DNA from: Cryomorphaceae bacterium
GTDB taxonomy: Bacteria > Bacteroidota > Bacteroidia > Flavobacteriales > Flavobacteriaceae
NCBI GenBank assembly: GCA_003331875.1
Contig: QOQA01000013.1
Coordinates: forward strand, 1-40,426
Length of the DNA: 40,426 nucleotides
Direction: 5' to 3'
The translations under genes and the position numbers were made by a program. Below, in pieces: positions 9,593 through 18,008 of this stretch (position 1 is its first letter; each line of letters starts with the position of its first letter). Under the pieces are notes generated by a model, which worked only from the letters and a program-made list of their open reading frames with translations, had not been told where the DNA came from and ran no database searches.

Positions 9593-10651
9593 ATGCCAAT
9601 TAAAATCTCCGGAACAGGATCTTTTATACCCAAAAACATAATCAAAAATGATTCTTTTTTAGATTCTGAATTTTACGATAAAAATGGTGAACCCTATCCT
9701 AACTCCAATAAAGATATTATTGAAAAGTTTGAATCAATCACTGGAATAAAAGAAAGAAGATATGCTGATAAAAATCATAATACCTCTGATCTTGCAACTT
9801 TTGCATCAATTGAAGCCATTAAGGATGCTGGGATTGACAAAGAAGAAATTGACTACATAATTGTAGCTCATAACTTTGGTGAAATTGATTATAACACCAA
9901 TCAATACATAGCTCTTCCTTCCGTAGCAACCCTCGTCAAACATAAACTTGAAATAAAAAATGATAATTGTGTTGCATATGATATAATATTTGGATGTCCA
10001 GGTTGGGTTGAGGGCATAATTCAAGCGAAAGCATTTATTAATTCTGGAATGGCAAAAAAATGTTTGGTTATAGGCGCAGATACACTTTCAAGAACAGTTG
10101 ATAAAAACGATCGAGATTCGTTAATTTTTGCAGACGGAGCAGGTGCTTCAATTGTGGAAGAAAGCCAAGAAACGGGGGGTATTCTATCTCACAAAACAGT
10201 AACTAAAGCTGGTAAAGAAGCTTTGTATTTATTTTGTAAAAACTCTTATCATCCAAAAACAAAATCAAAAACTAAGTTTATAAAAATGAATGGTAGAAAA
10301 GTTTACGAATTTGCAATTTCTACCATACCATCCGCTTTAAAATCTTGCATCGATGAAAGTGGTAAAAATATTGATGATATTAAAAAGATTTTTTTACATC
10401 AAGCAAATGAAAAGCTTGATGAGGCAGTACTTAAATATTTTTATAAACTATATGATAAGCCAATTCCTGAAAATATAATGCCCATTAGTGTTGATTTACT
10501 GGGTAATACGTCTGTGGCTACCCTACCCACATTGTATGATATTGTGTTAAAGGAAAACTTTAAAGGGCATCAGCTCCAAAGGGGTGATATAATTGTATTT
10601 GCAAGTGTCGGAGCAGGAATGAATGTAAATGCAATCACCTATCAGTTATAA
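9593..10651 (+). CDS. 3-oxoacyl-ACP synthase III family protein (KAS III/FabH-like)
   Basis: A 352-residue thiolase-fold condensing enzyme. The catalytic triad is visible: Cys135 in FGCPGWVEG, His269 in FLHQAN, and Asn305 in LLGNTSVATLP. DGAGASIVEE is the usual KAS III segment near 181-190. The family condenses a starter acyl-CoA with malonyl-ACP. The spacing and extra N-terminal residues resemble the Bacteroidota FabH-like paralogues rather than housekeeping FabH, so the physiological substrate is unknown. Two bases separate its stop from mlaE, which suggests a lipid- or envelope-linked role, though that is inference. Confidence 0.8.
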   Translation: MPIKISGTGSFIPKNIIKNDSFLDSEFYDKNGEPYPNSNKDIIEKFESITGIKERRYADKNHNTSDLATFASIEAIKDAGIDKEEIDYIIVAHNFGEIDYNTNQYIALPSVATLVKHKLEIKNDNCVAYDIIFGCPGWVEGIIQAKAFINSGMAKKCLVIGADTLSRTVDKNDRDSLIFADGAGASIVEESQETGGILSHKTVTKAGKEALYLFCKNSYHPKTKSKTKFIKMNGRKVYEFAISTIPSALKSCIDESGKNIDDIKKIFLHQANEKLDEAVLKYFYKLYDKPIPENIMPISVDLLGNTSVATLPTLYDIVLKENFKGHQLQRGDIIVFASVGAGMNVNAITYQL

Positions 10652-10653
10652 TT

Positions 10654-11388
10654 ATGAAATACCTGAAAGATATTGGAAAATATTTTTTGATGGTAAAGTC
10701 ATCTTTTGTACAGCCGTGCAAGAAAAAAATCCTCTACAAATTAATTTTTAAAGAAATTAATGATTTGGTTTTAGATTCTATTCCAATAGTATCTATATTG
10801 TCTTTTTTTATCGGTGGAGTTGTTTCAATTCAAATGGCCCTAAATCTTGAAAGTCCATTACTTTCAAAAACCTTGATTGGCTTTGCTACCAGACAATCTG
10901 TAATTTTAGAGTTTGCTCCCACCTTCATATCAATTATAATGGCCGGTAAAGTAGGATCCTATATTACATCAAGTATTGGTACTATGAGAGTTACAGAACA
11001 AATCGATGCTCTTGAGGTTATGGGAATTAATTCACTTAATTATTTAGTTTTCCCTAAAATTATTGCAATGTTGATGTATCCCTTTATCATTACTTTTTCT
11101 ATGTTTTTAGGTTTATTGGGAGGTCTTCTTGCAATGAGACTAACAGGAGTGCCAAGTGAAGCTTACATACAAGGTATTCAGATGGATTTTGATATATTTC
11201 ATGTTACATATTCATATATAAAAACTTTAGTTTTTTCGTTTATATTGGCAACTGTTCCTGCTTTTCACGGATTTTATATGAGGGGCGGAGCTTTGGATGT
11301 TGGTAAAGCAAGTACGCAATCATTTTACTGGACATCTATCATAATAATCATTGTTAATTATATAATAACTCAACTTCTACTCTCATAA
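10654..11388 (+). CDS. mlaE: MlaE/YrbE-type ABC transporter permease
   Basis: A 244-residue inner-membrane permease of the MlaE family, which moves phospholipids between the inner and outer membranes. About five hydrophobic segments are visible (around 43-65, 88-104, 133-160, 190-208, 220-242). The family core GKVGSYITSSIGTMRVTEQ followed by IDALEVMGIN is present. The stop overlaps the mlaF start as TAATG. MlaD (the MCE substrate-binding protein) is not adjacent. The lipid substrate is inferred from the family. Confidence 0.9.
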   Translation: MKYLKDIGKYFLMVKSSFVQPCKKKILYKLIFKEINDLVLDSIPIVSILSFFIGGVVSIQMALNLESPLLSKTLIGFATRQSVILEFAPTFISIIMAGKVGSYITSSIGTMRVTEQIDALEVMGINSLNYLVFPKIIAMLMYPFIITFSMFLGLLGGLLAMRLTGVPSEAYIQGIQMDFDIFHVTYSYIKTLVFSFILATVPAFHGFYMRGGALDVGKASTQSFYWTSIIIIIVNYIITQLLLS

Positions 11389-12137
11389 TGATTGAAATAA
11401 AAAATATATTTAAATCCTTTGGATTAAGTGAGGTACTAAATGATATATCCACAAAATTTGAAAGAGGTAAAACAAATTTAATAATAGGACAAAGTGGATC
11501 AGGTAAAACCGTTTTGTTAAAATGCTTACTCGGTCTATATTCAATTGATCGAGGAGAATTGATCTATGATAACATTTATTCATCGAAAATGAATGATGAA
11601 GAAAAAACTAATATTAAGAAAGAAATGGGTATGGTATTTCAAGGTAGTGCGCTTTTTGACTCAATGACAGTTTTAGAAAATGTTAGATTCCCTCTTGACA
11701 TGTTGACAAAATATTCAGAAAAAGAAAAAAATGAAATTGCTTTAAAGTTTATTGACAGAGTCAATTTAAATGATGCAATTAATAAATTACCATCTGAGAT
11801 CTCGGGTGGAATGCAAAAAAGGGTTGGTATTGCTAGAGCAGTTGTTTTGAATCCAAAATATCTATTTTGTGACGAACCTAACTCAGGACTTGATCCCAAA
11901 ACTGCGATAGTAATTGATAATCTAATTCAAGAAATTACCAAAGAATATAATATAACAACGGTTATAAATTCTCACGACATGAACTCTGTTATTGAAATAG
12001 GTGAAAACATTATTTTTTTGAAGGAAGGAATAAAGTTGTGGCAAGGAAACAATAAAGAAATACTAAATTCGAATAACAAAGAAGTTGAAGATTTTGTTTA
12101 TTCTTCTGAGCTGGTCAAGAAATTAAGAAAAAATTAG
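11388..12137 (+). CDS. mlaF: MlaF-type ABC transporter ATP-binding protein
   Basis: A 249-residue cytoplasmic ATPase partner of the preceding MlaE. Walker A is GQSGSGKT at 34-41. The Q-loop is MVFQGSALFDSMTV with the MlaF-like phrase. The signature is ISGGMQKRVGIARA, Walker B is YLFCDEPNSGLDP, and the H-loop is NSHDMNS. The order and the TAATG overlap with mlaE support a shared transporter. Its stop codon overlaps the stop of the convergent DUF389 gene, leaving no room for a separate terminator. Confidence 0.92.
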   Translation: MIEIKNIFKSFGLSEVLNDISTKFERGKTNLIIGQSGSGKTVLLKCLLGLYSIDRGELIYDNIYSSKMNDEEKTNIKKEMGMVFQGSALFDSMTVLENVRFPLDMLTKYSEKEKNEIALKFIDRVNLNDAINKLPSEISGGMQKRVGIARAVVLNPKYLFCDEPNSGLDPKTAIVIDNLIQEITKEYNITTVINSHDMNSVIEIGENIIFLKEGIKLWQGNNKEILNSNNKEVEDFVYSSELVKKLRKN

Positions 12138-13567
12138 TTCTTCTCAATAATTTCAATATTTTTTGATTCAAACTTTAAACCAATCCAATTTTTAATACTT
12201 TGATTGAGTTGTAATTTATTATTATCATCAATAATATCTGACCAAGATATTGACACAACAACAACAGTATCGGTTTTTTGGAAATCAGTTCGAATTGTTT
12301 CATAAATTTCAAATGAATTTAAATCTGGATAAATTAGTTTTGCTTCATTAATTAAAGAACTAAATAATAACTTTTCTTCACTCAAACTTCTTAGTTGATT
12401 AATTTCTTCACTCAAGTTCTCAATTTCATATTTTTTCCTAGCAATATCAATTGAGTCCCTGGATCTAAGCTCTTTTAAAAAAGTATTATTGAGAGTATAT
12501 GAATCTTCAATTTCTTGTTGAATAAATAGGAGTTTTGTTGATTTGAGATTTTCGTTAATCTTTATTTTTTTATTAAGTAAATCCATCAAATCCTTTGAAA
12601 TGGGTTTTTGTCCAAACGTATTAATTATTATTTCAGATTCTCCATCATTATATTCAACCTTTGCAGATTTACTTAAATAATCGCCATTTGATAACATAGA
12701 AAGCTCCGTGTTTAAAAAATTTCTTGCTTCAGTCTCAAACGTTGATTTCTTTATAACTCCTCTAAATTTATATCCTGCGAAGATAAATGACGAAATTGCA
12801 ATTAACGCAATTGCATTAGCAATAAATCTCCTCCTTCTTGAGTTAGCATAAACAATCAGTGGAAAACGCAAAACTTTTAGGGTCAAGTATGTTGCCACTA
12901 TAATATATAATGTGTTAATTAAAAATAGTAAAATTGCACCCCTCGCTTTTAATAATTCACCTTCTGCTAAATAATAACCTACAGTACAAAGTGGCGGCAT
13001 CAAGGCGGTGGCTATTGCTACACCAAAAATTGCTGAACTTATATTTTCTTTTTTAGTCTTTGCGATAATCAAAGCCAACCCTCCAAAAAAAGCAATTAGA
13101 ACATCCCTAATATCAGGACTAGTTCTGGAAAGAAGCTCAGGAGTTTCTTCACTAATTGGAATCGAAATAAAAAAAATATAAGCTGTTCCAATACTCAAGA
13201 AAACCATCACAAGTGTATTGATTATGGAACTTTTCAGAGTATCAATGTCATTTGTTGAAATTGATAAACCTAAACCCAAAATAGGTCCAAGAAGCGGAGA
13301 AATTAACATTGCACCAATAACAACGGCAGTGGAGTCTGCGTTTAAACCAACGGATGCAATTAAAATTGAACATATAAGAATCCATGCTGTAGTTCCTCGC
13401 ATAGAAATATCTTTTTTAATGGAATTAATTGTTCCATTTTTATCAACATCTTTATAAAAACTAAATACACTCTTAATGAAAATCAATATACCATTAAATA
13501 ATCCAGATGCATTTTTCTTTAGATCTTTTTCAAAGTTTTCGTCTTTAAAATCAAATTTTGTTTCCAA
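12134..13567 (-). CDS. DUF389 (TIGR00341-type) membrane protein
   Basis: A 477-residue integral membrane protein. The conserved DUF389 core is at about 55-200: TTAWILICSILIASVGLNAD followed by STAVVIGAMLISPLLGPILG, further hydrophobic segments, and ATALMPPLCTVGYYLA. Roughly six membrane helices end near residue 265. About 210 soluble residues follow, including a coiled-coil-prone stretch (SRDSIDIARKKYEIENLSEE) and two alpha/beta segments. The function of the family is not established; a transport or channel role is often suggested. It is the last gene of the pdhA-led operon, one base after the nucleotidyltransferase gene, and converges on mlaF. Confidence 0.8.
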   Translation of the reverse strand: METKFDFKDENFEKDLKKNASGLFNGILIFIKSVFSFYKDVDKNGTINSIKKDISMRGTTAWILICSILIASVGLNADSTAVVIGAMLISPLLGPILGLGLSISTNDIDTLKSSIINTLVMVFLSIGTAYIFFISIPISEETPELLSRTSPDIRDVLIAFFGGLALIIAKTKKENISSAIFGVAIATALMPPLCTVGYYLAEGELLKARGAILLFLINTLYIIVATYLTLKVLRFPLIVYANSRRRRFIANAIALIAISSFIFAGYKFRGVIKKSTFETEARNFLNTELSMLSNGDYLSKSAKVEYNDGESEIIINTFGQKPISKDLMDLLNKKIKINENLKSTKLLFIQQEIEDSYTLNNTFLKELRSRDSIDIARKKYEIENLSEEINQLRSLSEEKLLFSSLINEAKLIYPDLNSFEIYETIRTDFQKTDTVVVVSISWSDIIDDNNKLQLNQSIKNWIGLKFESKNIEIIEKN

Positions 13568-13568
13568 T

Positions 13569-13976
13569 TTATTTAATTTCTTTTATTCCAGTTAAGTCAG
13601 ATGAGCTTCTTATTTTTTCTCCCAATCCATCAATGATTTCAATTCCGTATTGGTTGCATATTTTTGACTCAGGTATTTCATGATTTTTTCTATCTCCACC
13701 ATTTGCAAAAACTGACGGTTTTAGTTCTTCTAGAGATTTACTCACAGTTTTGTCTTTATCAATAGAAAGAAAAACTTCGTCTACAGATTTTAAATTTTTT
13801 ACAATTTCTACCCTGTCCTTCTCATCCATAAAAAACTTACCTTTTTTTAATGTGCACTGGTGGTTATTATTAACGATCACAACTAAGTAATCACCCAACT
13901 CTTTAGCTTTGTTTATATATTCTAAATGTCCAACGTGTAGTGGATCAAAATATCCACTTATACATACTTTTTTCAT
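13569..13976 (-). CDS. Cytidylyltransferase-like nucleotidyltransferase
   Basis: A 135-residue single-domain enzyme of the cytidylyltransferase/adenylyltransferase fold. The nucleotide-binding motif HxGH appears as GYFDPLHVGHLEYINKAKEL near the N-terminus. ANGGDRK (about 91-97) and the C-terminal IRSSSDL match the RTSS/ISST-type triphosphate-binding loop. The size resembles glycerol-3-phosphate cytidylyltransferase, archaeal FAD synthase (RibL) or a stand-alone HldE C-domain; I cannot choose among them. The start overlaps the stop of the SprT-like gene as ATGA. Confidence 0.75.
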   Translation of the reverse strand: MKKVCISGYFDPLHVGHLEYINKAKELGDYLVVIVNNNHQCTLKKGKFFMDEKDRVEIVKNLKSVDEVFLSIDKDKTVSKSLEELKPSVFANGGDRKNHEIPESKICNQYGIEIIDGLGEKIRSSSDLTGIKEIK

Positions 13977-14563
13977 AGTGTAGTTACCTTAGCATGAGAT
14001 ACAAAAAGGTAATTCCTTTTATTTGTTAAGCATTTACAAAGATATCTTTTTCTTTTTTTTTGAACTTTAATGTACTTTTTATCTCTGTAGGTAAAAGTTG
14101 AATTTAGTGATAGATCATCAAGATAAACTAAAACCTTACTTTGATCATCATCATATTTATCTAGTTCTTTTGAAAGTTCAGAGTCATATGAAAATGAAGA
14201 CTTGGGGTCTTCCATATGATTTCTTAGTGAAACTAAAAGACTTTCAGGAAAAATATTAATATTTAAAAATGGTTCAGTTATTTTTTTAAATATATTTTTC
14301 CATTTTGATCCATGTGGTTTTGCAAACTTATTATCTCTGTACGTATAGTAATGGGCAATTTCATGGATTAAAGTCATTAAAAAACGATACTTATTGTTAG
14401 ATTTATTAATTGTTATTACAGAGTTTTGATTATTTAATTTTCTAAAATCCCCATGTTTGGTTATTCTTTCTTTTACGACTTTGACAGATAAATTTTCATT
14501 TTCAATCAAGTTTATAAGGCCCTCTACAGACATTTTAGGAATGTAAGGAGTAATATGAAGCAT
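13973..14563 (-). CDS. SprT-like zinc metallopeptidase domain protein
   Basis: A 196-residue protein with a zincin active site. HEIAHYYTY gives HExxH at about residues 67-71, and a third histidine follows in KPHGSKWK. This is the SprT/Spartan arrangement. The C-terminal region (YRDKKYIKVQKKRKRYLCKC) lacks the paired CxxC zinc ribbon of canonical SprT, as in Bacteroidota versions. Substrates are unknown; Spartan relatives cleave DNA-protein crosslinks, but carrying that over here would be speculative. It has a 4-base ATGA overlap with the downstream nucleotidyltransferase gene and a 2-base gap from the SDR gene. Confidence 0.78.
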   Translation of the reverse strand: MLHITPYIPKMSVEGLINLIENENLSVKVVKERITKHGDFRKLNNQNSVITINKSNNKYRFLMTLIHEIAHYYTYRDNKFAKPHGSKWKNIFKKITEPFLNINIFPESLLVSLRNHMEDPKSSFSYDSELSKELDKYDDDQSKVLVYLDDLSLNSTFTYRDKKYIKVQKKRKRYLCKCLTNKRNYLFVSHAKVTTL

Positions 14564-14565
14564 TA

Positions 14566-15243
14566 CTATGGATTCGATTTTGAAATTGGTATGACTTTTC
14601 CATTGAATAATTTTTTACCGTTAACAGAAAAATTATATATGTACTCTGCCATTTCGGTTGGGCTTACTTCAGCCTGATAACCAGGGAATGCTTTTTCCAA
14701 CATTTTAGTTTGTACAGAACCAAGACATAGGGAATTAAAACTCAATTGAGAGTTTTTATATTCTTCAGCTAAGACCTCAGTTAATATATTTAAAGCACCT
14801 TTACTAGAAGAATAGGCACTTAAACCTTTGAACTTTGATGAGCCGATCAAACCCCCAATACTACTAATATTGATGATATGAGCATTTGATGAAAAAAAAC
14901 CAAAAAGGTTTTTTATCAAATTTACAATTCCAAAAAGATTAACATCATATATTTTTTTAAAGTCATTGACTGTTATTTCATCAAATGTTTTATTTATTAA
15001 TAAACCTGCATTATTAATTAAAAAATCAATTTCTATTTGATTTTTTTTACAATAATTGACCAATTCAAGGTGATCATCATCATTTGTTATATTAAATGAT
15101 ATATGATTTATATTTTCTAAACCAAGCTCCACAATATTTGATGACCTTGATAATGAGATAACTTTATAGTTGTTTTCAGAGAAAATTCGTGCGAGCTCAA
15201 AACCAATTCCAGCACCGGTTCCAGTGATGATGACTGTTTTCAT
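14566..15243 (-). CDS. Short-chain dehydrogenase/reductase
   Basis: A 225-residue classical SDR. The Rossmann cofactor motif is TGTGAGIG (TGxxxGxG) at 7-14. NNAG is present in FLINNAGLLINK, the catalytic Ser is in NISSIGG, and YxxxK appears as YSSSK. A serine-arginine at the end of beta-2 (SRSS) hints at NADP preference. The substrate cannot be read from the sequence. The last base of the E2 stop and the first base of this start coincide, so it is co-transcribed with pdhA-pdhC, but a role in that pathway is not implied. Confidence 0.85.
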   Translation of the reverse strand: MKTVIITGTGAGIGFELARIFSENNYKVISLSRSSNIVELGLENINHISFNITNDDDHLELVNYCKKNQIEIDFLINNAGLLINKTFDEITVNDFKKIYDVNLFGIVNLIKNLFGFFSSNAHIINISSIGGLIGSSKFKGLSAYSSSKGALNILTEVLAEEYKNSQLSFNSLCLGSVQTKMLEKAFPGYQAEVSPTEMAEYIYNFSVNGKKLFNGKVIPISKSNP

Positions 15244-16952
15244 TATACCAAAATAGTTACAGGGTTTTCTAAATAACCCTTTAATGTTTGTAGAAATAAA
15301 GAACCTGTGACTCCATCAATTGTCCTATGATCGCACGCAAGTGTTAATTTCATCGTGTTACCAATGGTAATTTTATCATCAATCACAACAGGTTTTTTTA
15401 TGATACTACCAACTGAAAGAATGGCAGAATTTGGTTGATTAATAATTGAGGTAAATTCATTTATCCCAAACATTCCTAGGTTGGATATTGTAAACGTGCT
15501 TCCTTCAATCTCATCAGGTCTTAATTTTTTTGACTTAGCTCTTACAGCAAAGTCTCTAACCACACTATTTATTGAATGTAATGATTCAGAATCTGCAAAT
15601 TTGATAACGGGGACAACCAGACCATCTTCTACTCCAACAGCCACTCCAATGTGAATGTGGTGATTCAACCTTGTTTTATTATCAGACCATTGAGAATTTA
15701 CCTTGGGGTGTTCCCTAAGAGCAATAGCGCAAGCCTTAATAACAATATCGTTGAATGAAATTTTTGTATTGGGGATAGAATTATACTGTTCTCTGAAAGC
15801 AATAGCATTATCCATACTAAATTCAACACTTAGATAATAATGAGGAGCAGAAAATTTTGATGTACTTAATCTTTTTGCAATCGCTTTTCTCATCGAATTA
15901 TTATCTATCTCATCAAATGATTCAGACTTAGTAATATTAGCAGATGGTTTTATCGTTGGAGCAGTTGTTTGTGTATTATTCTCTGTATCTTCAACAGCTA
16001 TTGGCTCATTAATTGGAGTTACATCAACATTGTCAAGATCACTTTTAATTATTCTTCCGTTATCTCCTGAACCACTAATTGTGGTAAGATCAATATTTTT
16101 GTCAGCTGCAATTTTTTTAGCCAATGGAGATGCAAAAACTCTTTTGTCTGAAATAGTTAAATCTTGCTCCAAAGATTCAGTTTCATCAACTATTTCCGCA
16201 GGATTGTCTGTAGGTATGTTTTCTTTAGCTTCAGGTGCTGCAGATTCAGAGTTGTAATTGGCTAATGCTTGTTCAGCGCTAACATCAGTTGATGAAATTA
16301 CAGCAATGAGCTCATCTACATTTACTGTTTCTCCTTCTTTGACTCCAATATGAATTAGTTTCCCATCATAAAAAGACTCAAACTCCATAGTTGCTTTATC
16401 AGTTTCAATTTCTGCTAAAATATCGCCCTCATTGACATCATCTCCGACTTTCTTCAACCAAGTTGAGATTGTACCCTCCTCCATTGTATCACTCAATCTG
16501 GGCATTGTAATGTATTCAACTTTCGAAAAATCTATATCATTATCTTGATTTGACGGAACTAAGTCATCTACAATCTTTTCTGGCTTTTGTTCTTCACTTG
16601 ATATTAATACAGGTTCAAGGCTTACAGATTCTTCTTGCTCGTTAATTTGATCAACTAAATCAAGTTGTTTTGGTTCATCTTCATTTAGGCTTAAATATTG
16701 TGAAATATCCTCTCCCTCCTCACCAATAATACATAAAAGTGAGTCAACATCAGCAGTAACACCCTCATCTATCGCAATATGTAATAATGTGCCATCATAA
16801 AATGATTCAAACTCCATTGTTGCTTTATCAGTTTCGATTTCAGCTAAAATATCACCCTCGCTAACCTTATCTCCAACTTTTTTTAACCATTGCGAAACAA
16901 CACCCTCCTCCATGGTATCACTAAGTCTTGGCATTTTAATTACTTCTGCCAT
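15243..16952 (-). CDS. pdhC: Pyruvate dehydrogenase E2 (dihydrolipoamide acetyltransferase)
   Basis: A 569-residue E2 core subunit that transfers acetyl groups to CoA. It has two tandem N-terminal lipoyl domains, with the lipoylated lysines in EIETDKATMEF at about Lys43 and Lys186. A peripheral subunit-binding domain follows at about 272-306 (VFASPLAKKIAADK, GSGDNGRI). The catalytic domain has the active site DHRTIDG (His542, Asp546). Acidic and Pro/Ala-poor linkers join the domains. The two lipoyl repeats are almost identical in DNA around the lysine (roughly 16340-16400 and 16780-16840), so they are a recent or homogenised duplication. It begins immediately after the pdhA stop. E1 beta is not in the window. 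Confidence 0.94.
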   Translation of the reverse strand: MAEVIKMPRLSDTMEEGVVSQWLKKVGDKVSEGDILAEIETDKATMEFESFYDGTLLHIAIDEGVTADVDSLLCIIGEEGEDISQYLSLNEDEPKQLDLVDQINEQEESVSLEPVLISSEEQKPEKIVDDLVPSNQDNDIDFSKVEYITMPRLSDTMEEGTISTWLKKVGDDVNEGDILAEIETDKATMEFESFYDGKLIHIGVKEGETVNVDELIAVISSTDVSAEQALANYNSESAAPEAKENIPTDNPAEIVDETESLEQDLTISDKRVFASPLAKKIAADKNIDLTTISGSGDNGRIIKSDLDNVDVTPINEPIAVEDTENNTQTTAPTIKPSANITKSESFDEIDNNSMRKAIAKRLSTSKFSAPHYYLSVEFSMDNAIAFREQYNSIPNTKISFNDIVIKACAIALREHPKVNSQWSDNKTRLNHHIHIGVAVGVEDGLVVPVIKFADSESLHSINSVVRDFAVRAKSKKLRPDEIEGSTFTISNLGMFGINEFTSIINQPNSAILSVGSIIKKPVVIDDKITIGNTMKLTLACDHRTIDGVTGSLFLQTLKGYLENPVTILV

Positions 16953-17954
16953 TTAATCTAATTTGTGTTTTAAAAATGGGTAGTCTTTTTGTTCGTAAAC
17001 AGCATCATACATCACACTAATCTCAGGAAATGGGGATTCCTCAGCAAATTTTTGACATTCTAAGACTTTCTCTTTAACACGAGCATCAATAACAGAAATT
17101 TCATCTTCTGAGGCATAACTGTTTTGTAATAGTATATCTTTTACCTGAGTAATGGGATCAATTTTTCTATACTCTTCAACCTCTTCTTTTGTTCTATATT
17201 TTTGAGCATCAGACATTGAATGTCCTCGATATCTGTAAGTCTTCATTTCTAATAATGATGGTCCTTTTCCAGATCTGGCTCTAGAAATTGCCTCATCTAA
17301 AGCTTCAGCCACTTTAACAGGATTCATTCCATCAACAGGTCCACAAGGCATTTCATATCCAAGTCCTAATTTCCAAATTTCAGTATGATTACTGGTTCGT
17401 TTAACGGATGTACCCATTGCATAACCATTATTTTCAACGATAAAAACAACGGGAAGATCCCATAACATGGCTAAGTTCAGCGTTTCGTGAAAAGATCCTT
17501 GTCTAACAGCACCATCTCCCATAAAACATAGCGTTACAGCTCCTCTGTTAAAAAATTTATCTCCAAAGGCCATTCCAGCCCCTAATGGGATTTGTCCACC
17601 GACTATTCCATGTCCTCCATGAAATCTGTGCTCTTTTGAAAAAATATGCATTGATCCACCCAGACCGTTAGATGTGCCTGTTGATTTTCCAAAAAGCTCT
17701 GCCATAACTTTCTTGGGATCTACTCCCATACCTATGGGCATAACATGATTTCTGTATGCTGTAATCATTCGATCCTTTTCAAGATCCATAACATGAAGAG
17801 CGCCAGCTAAAATAGCCTCTTGTCCATTATATAGGTGTAGAAATCCTCTTACTTTTTGTTGGATATATACGGATGCGAGTTTATCTTCAAACTTTCTCCA
17901 AAAGAGCATTTCCTCATACCAGTTTAAATAAATCTCTTTTGTAATTGGCCTCAT
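16953..17954 (-). CDS. pdhA: Pyruvate dehydrogenase E1 component, alpha subunit
   Basis: A 333-residue thiamine-diphosphate enzyme subunit. The ThDP motif GDG...NN is visible from GDGAVRQGSFHETLNLAML to FIVENNGYAMGTS. GGSMHIFSKEHRFHGGHGI precedes it, and the phosphorylation-loop-like YRYRGHSMSDAQKYRTKEEV follows. With E1 beta it decarboxylates pyruvate and acetylates E2. The gene leads the operon pdhA-pdhC-SDR-sprT-nucleotidyltransferase-DUF389. A consensus -7 element and a hairpin terminator for porV lie in the 54 bases upstream. E1 beta must be encoded elsewhere, a known arrangement in Flavobacteriia. Confidence 0.95.
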   Translation of the reverse strand: MRPITKEIYLNWYEEMLFWRKFEDKLASVYIQQKVRGFLHLYNGQEAILAGALHVMDLEKDRMITAYRNHVMPIGMGVDPKKVMAELFGKSTGTSNGLGGSMHIFSKEHRFHGGHGIVGGQIPLGAGMAFGDKFFNRGAVTLCFMGDGAVRQGSFHETLNLAMLWDLPVVFIVENNGYAMGTSVKRTSNHTEIWKLGLGYEMPCGPVDGMNPVKVAEALDEAISRARSGKGPSLLEMKTYRYRGHSMSDAQKYRTKEEVEEYRKIDPITQVKDILLQNSYASEDEISVIDARVKEKVLECQKFAEESPFPEISVMYDAVYEQKDYPFLKHKLD

Positions 17955-17964
17955 ATATTAATTG

Positions 17965-17972
17965 CAAAGATA
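17965..17972 (-). promoter_or_regulatory. Candidate -7 promoter element for pdhA
   Basis: The minus strand reads TATCTTTG, an exact match to TAnnTTTG, ending 11 bases before the pdhA ATG. It lies just after the hairpin that would end the porV transcript, which is where a new transcription unit would be expected. I do not see a clear -33 TTTG. Confidence 0.45.
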
Positions 17973-17976
17973 ATTT

Positions 17977-17999
17977 AAAAAATCCAGTTTTTAAACTAG
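17977..17999 (-). terminator. Intrinsic terminator after porV
   Basis: On the minus strand CTAGTTT and AAACTGG pair (one G-T wobble) around a very short AA loop, followed by A and six T residues. It starts 10 bases after the porV stop codon. The stem is short and AT-rich, so efficiency is uncertain, but the position and T-run fit. Confidence 0.45.
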
Positions 18000-18008
18000 A
18001 AAATTATC

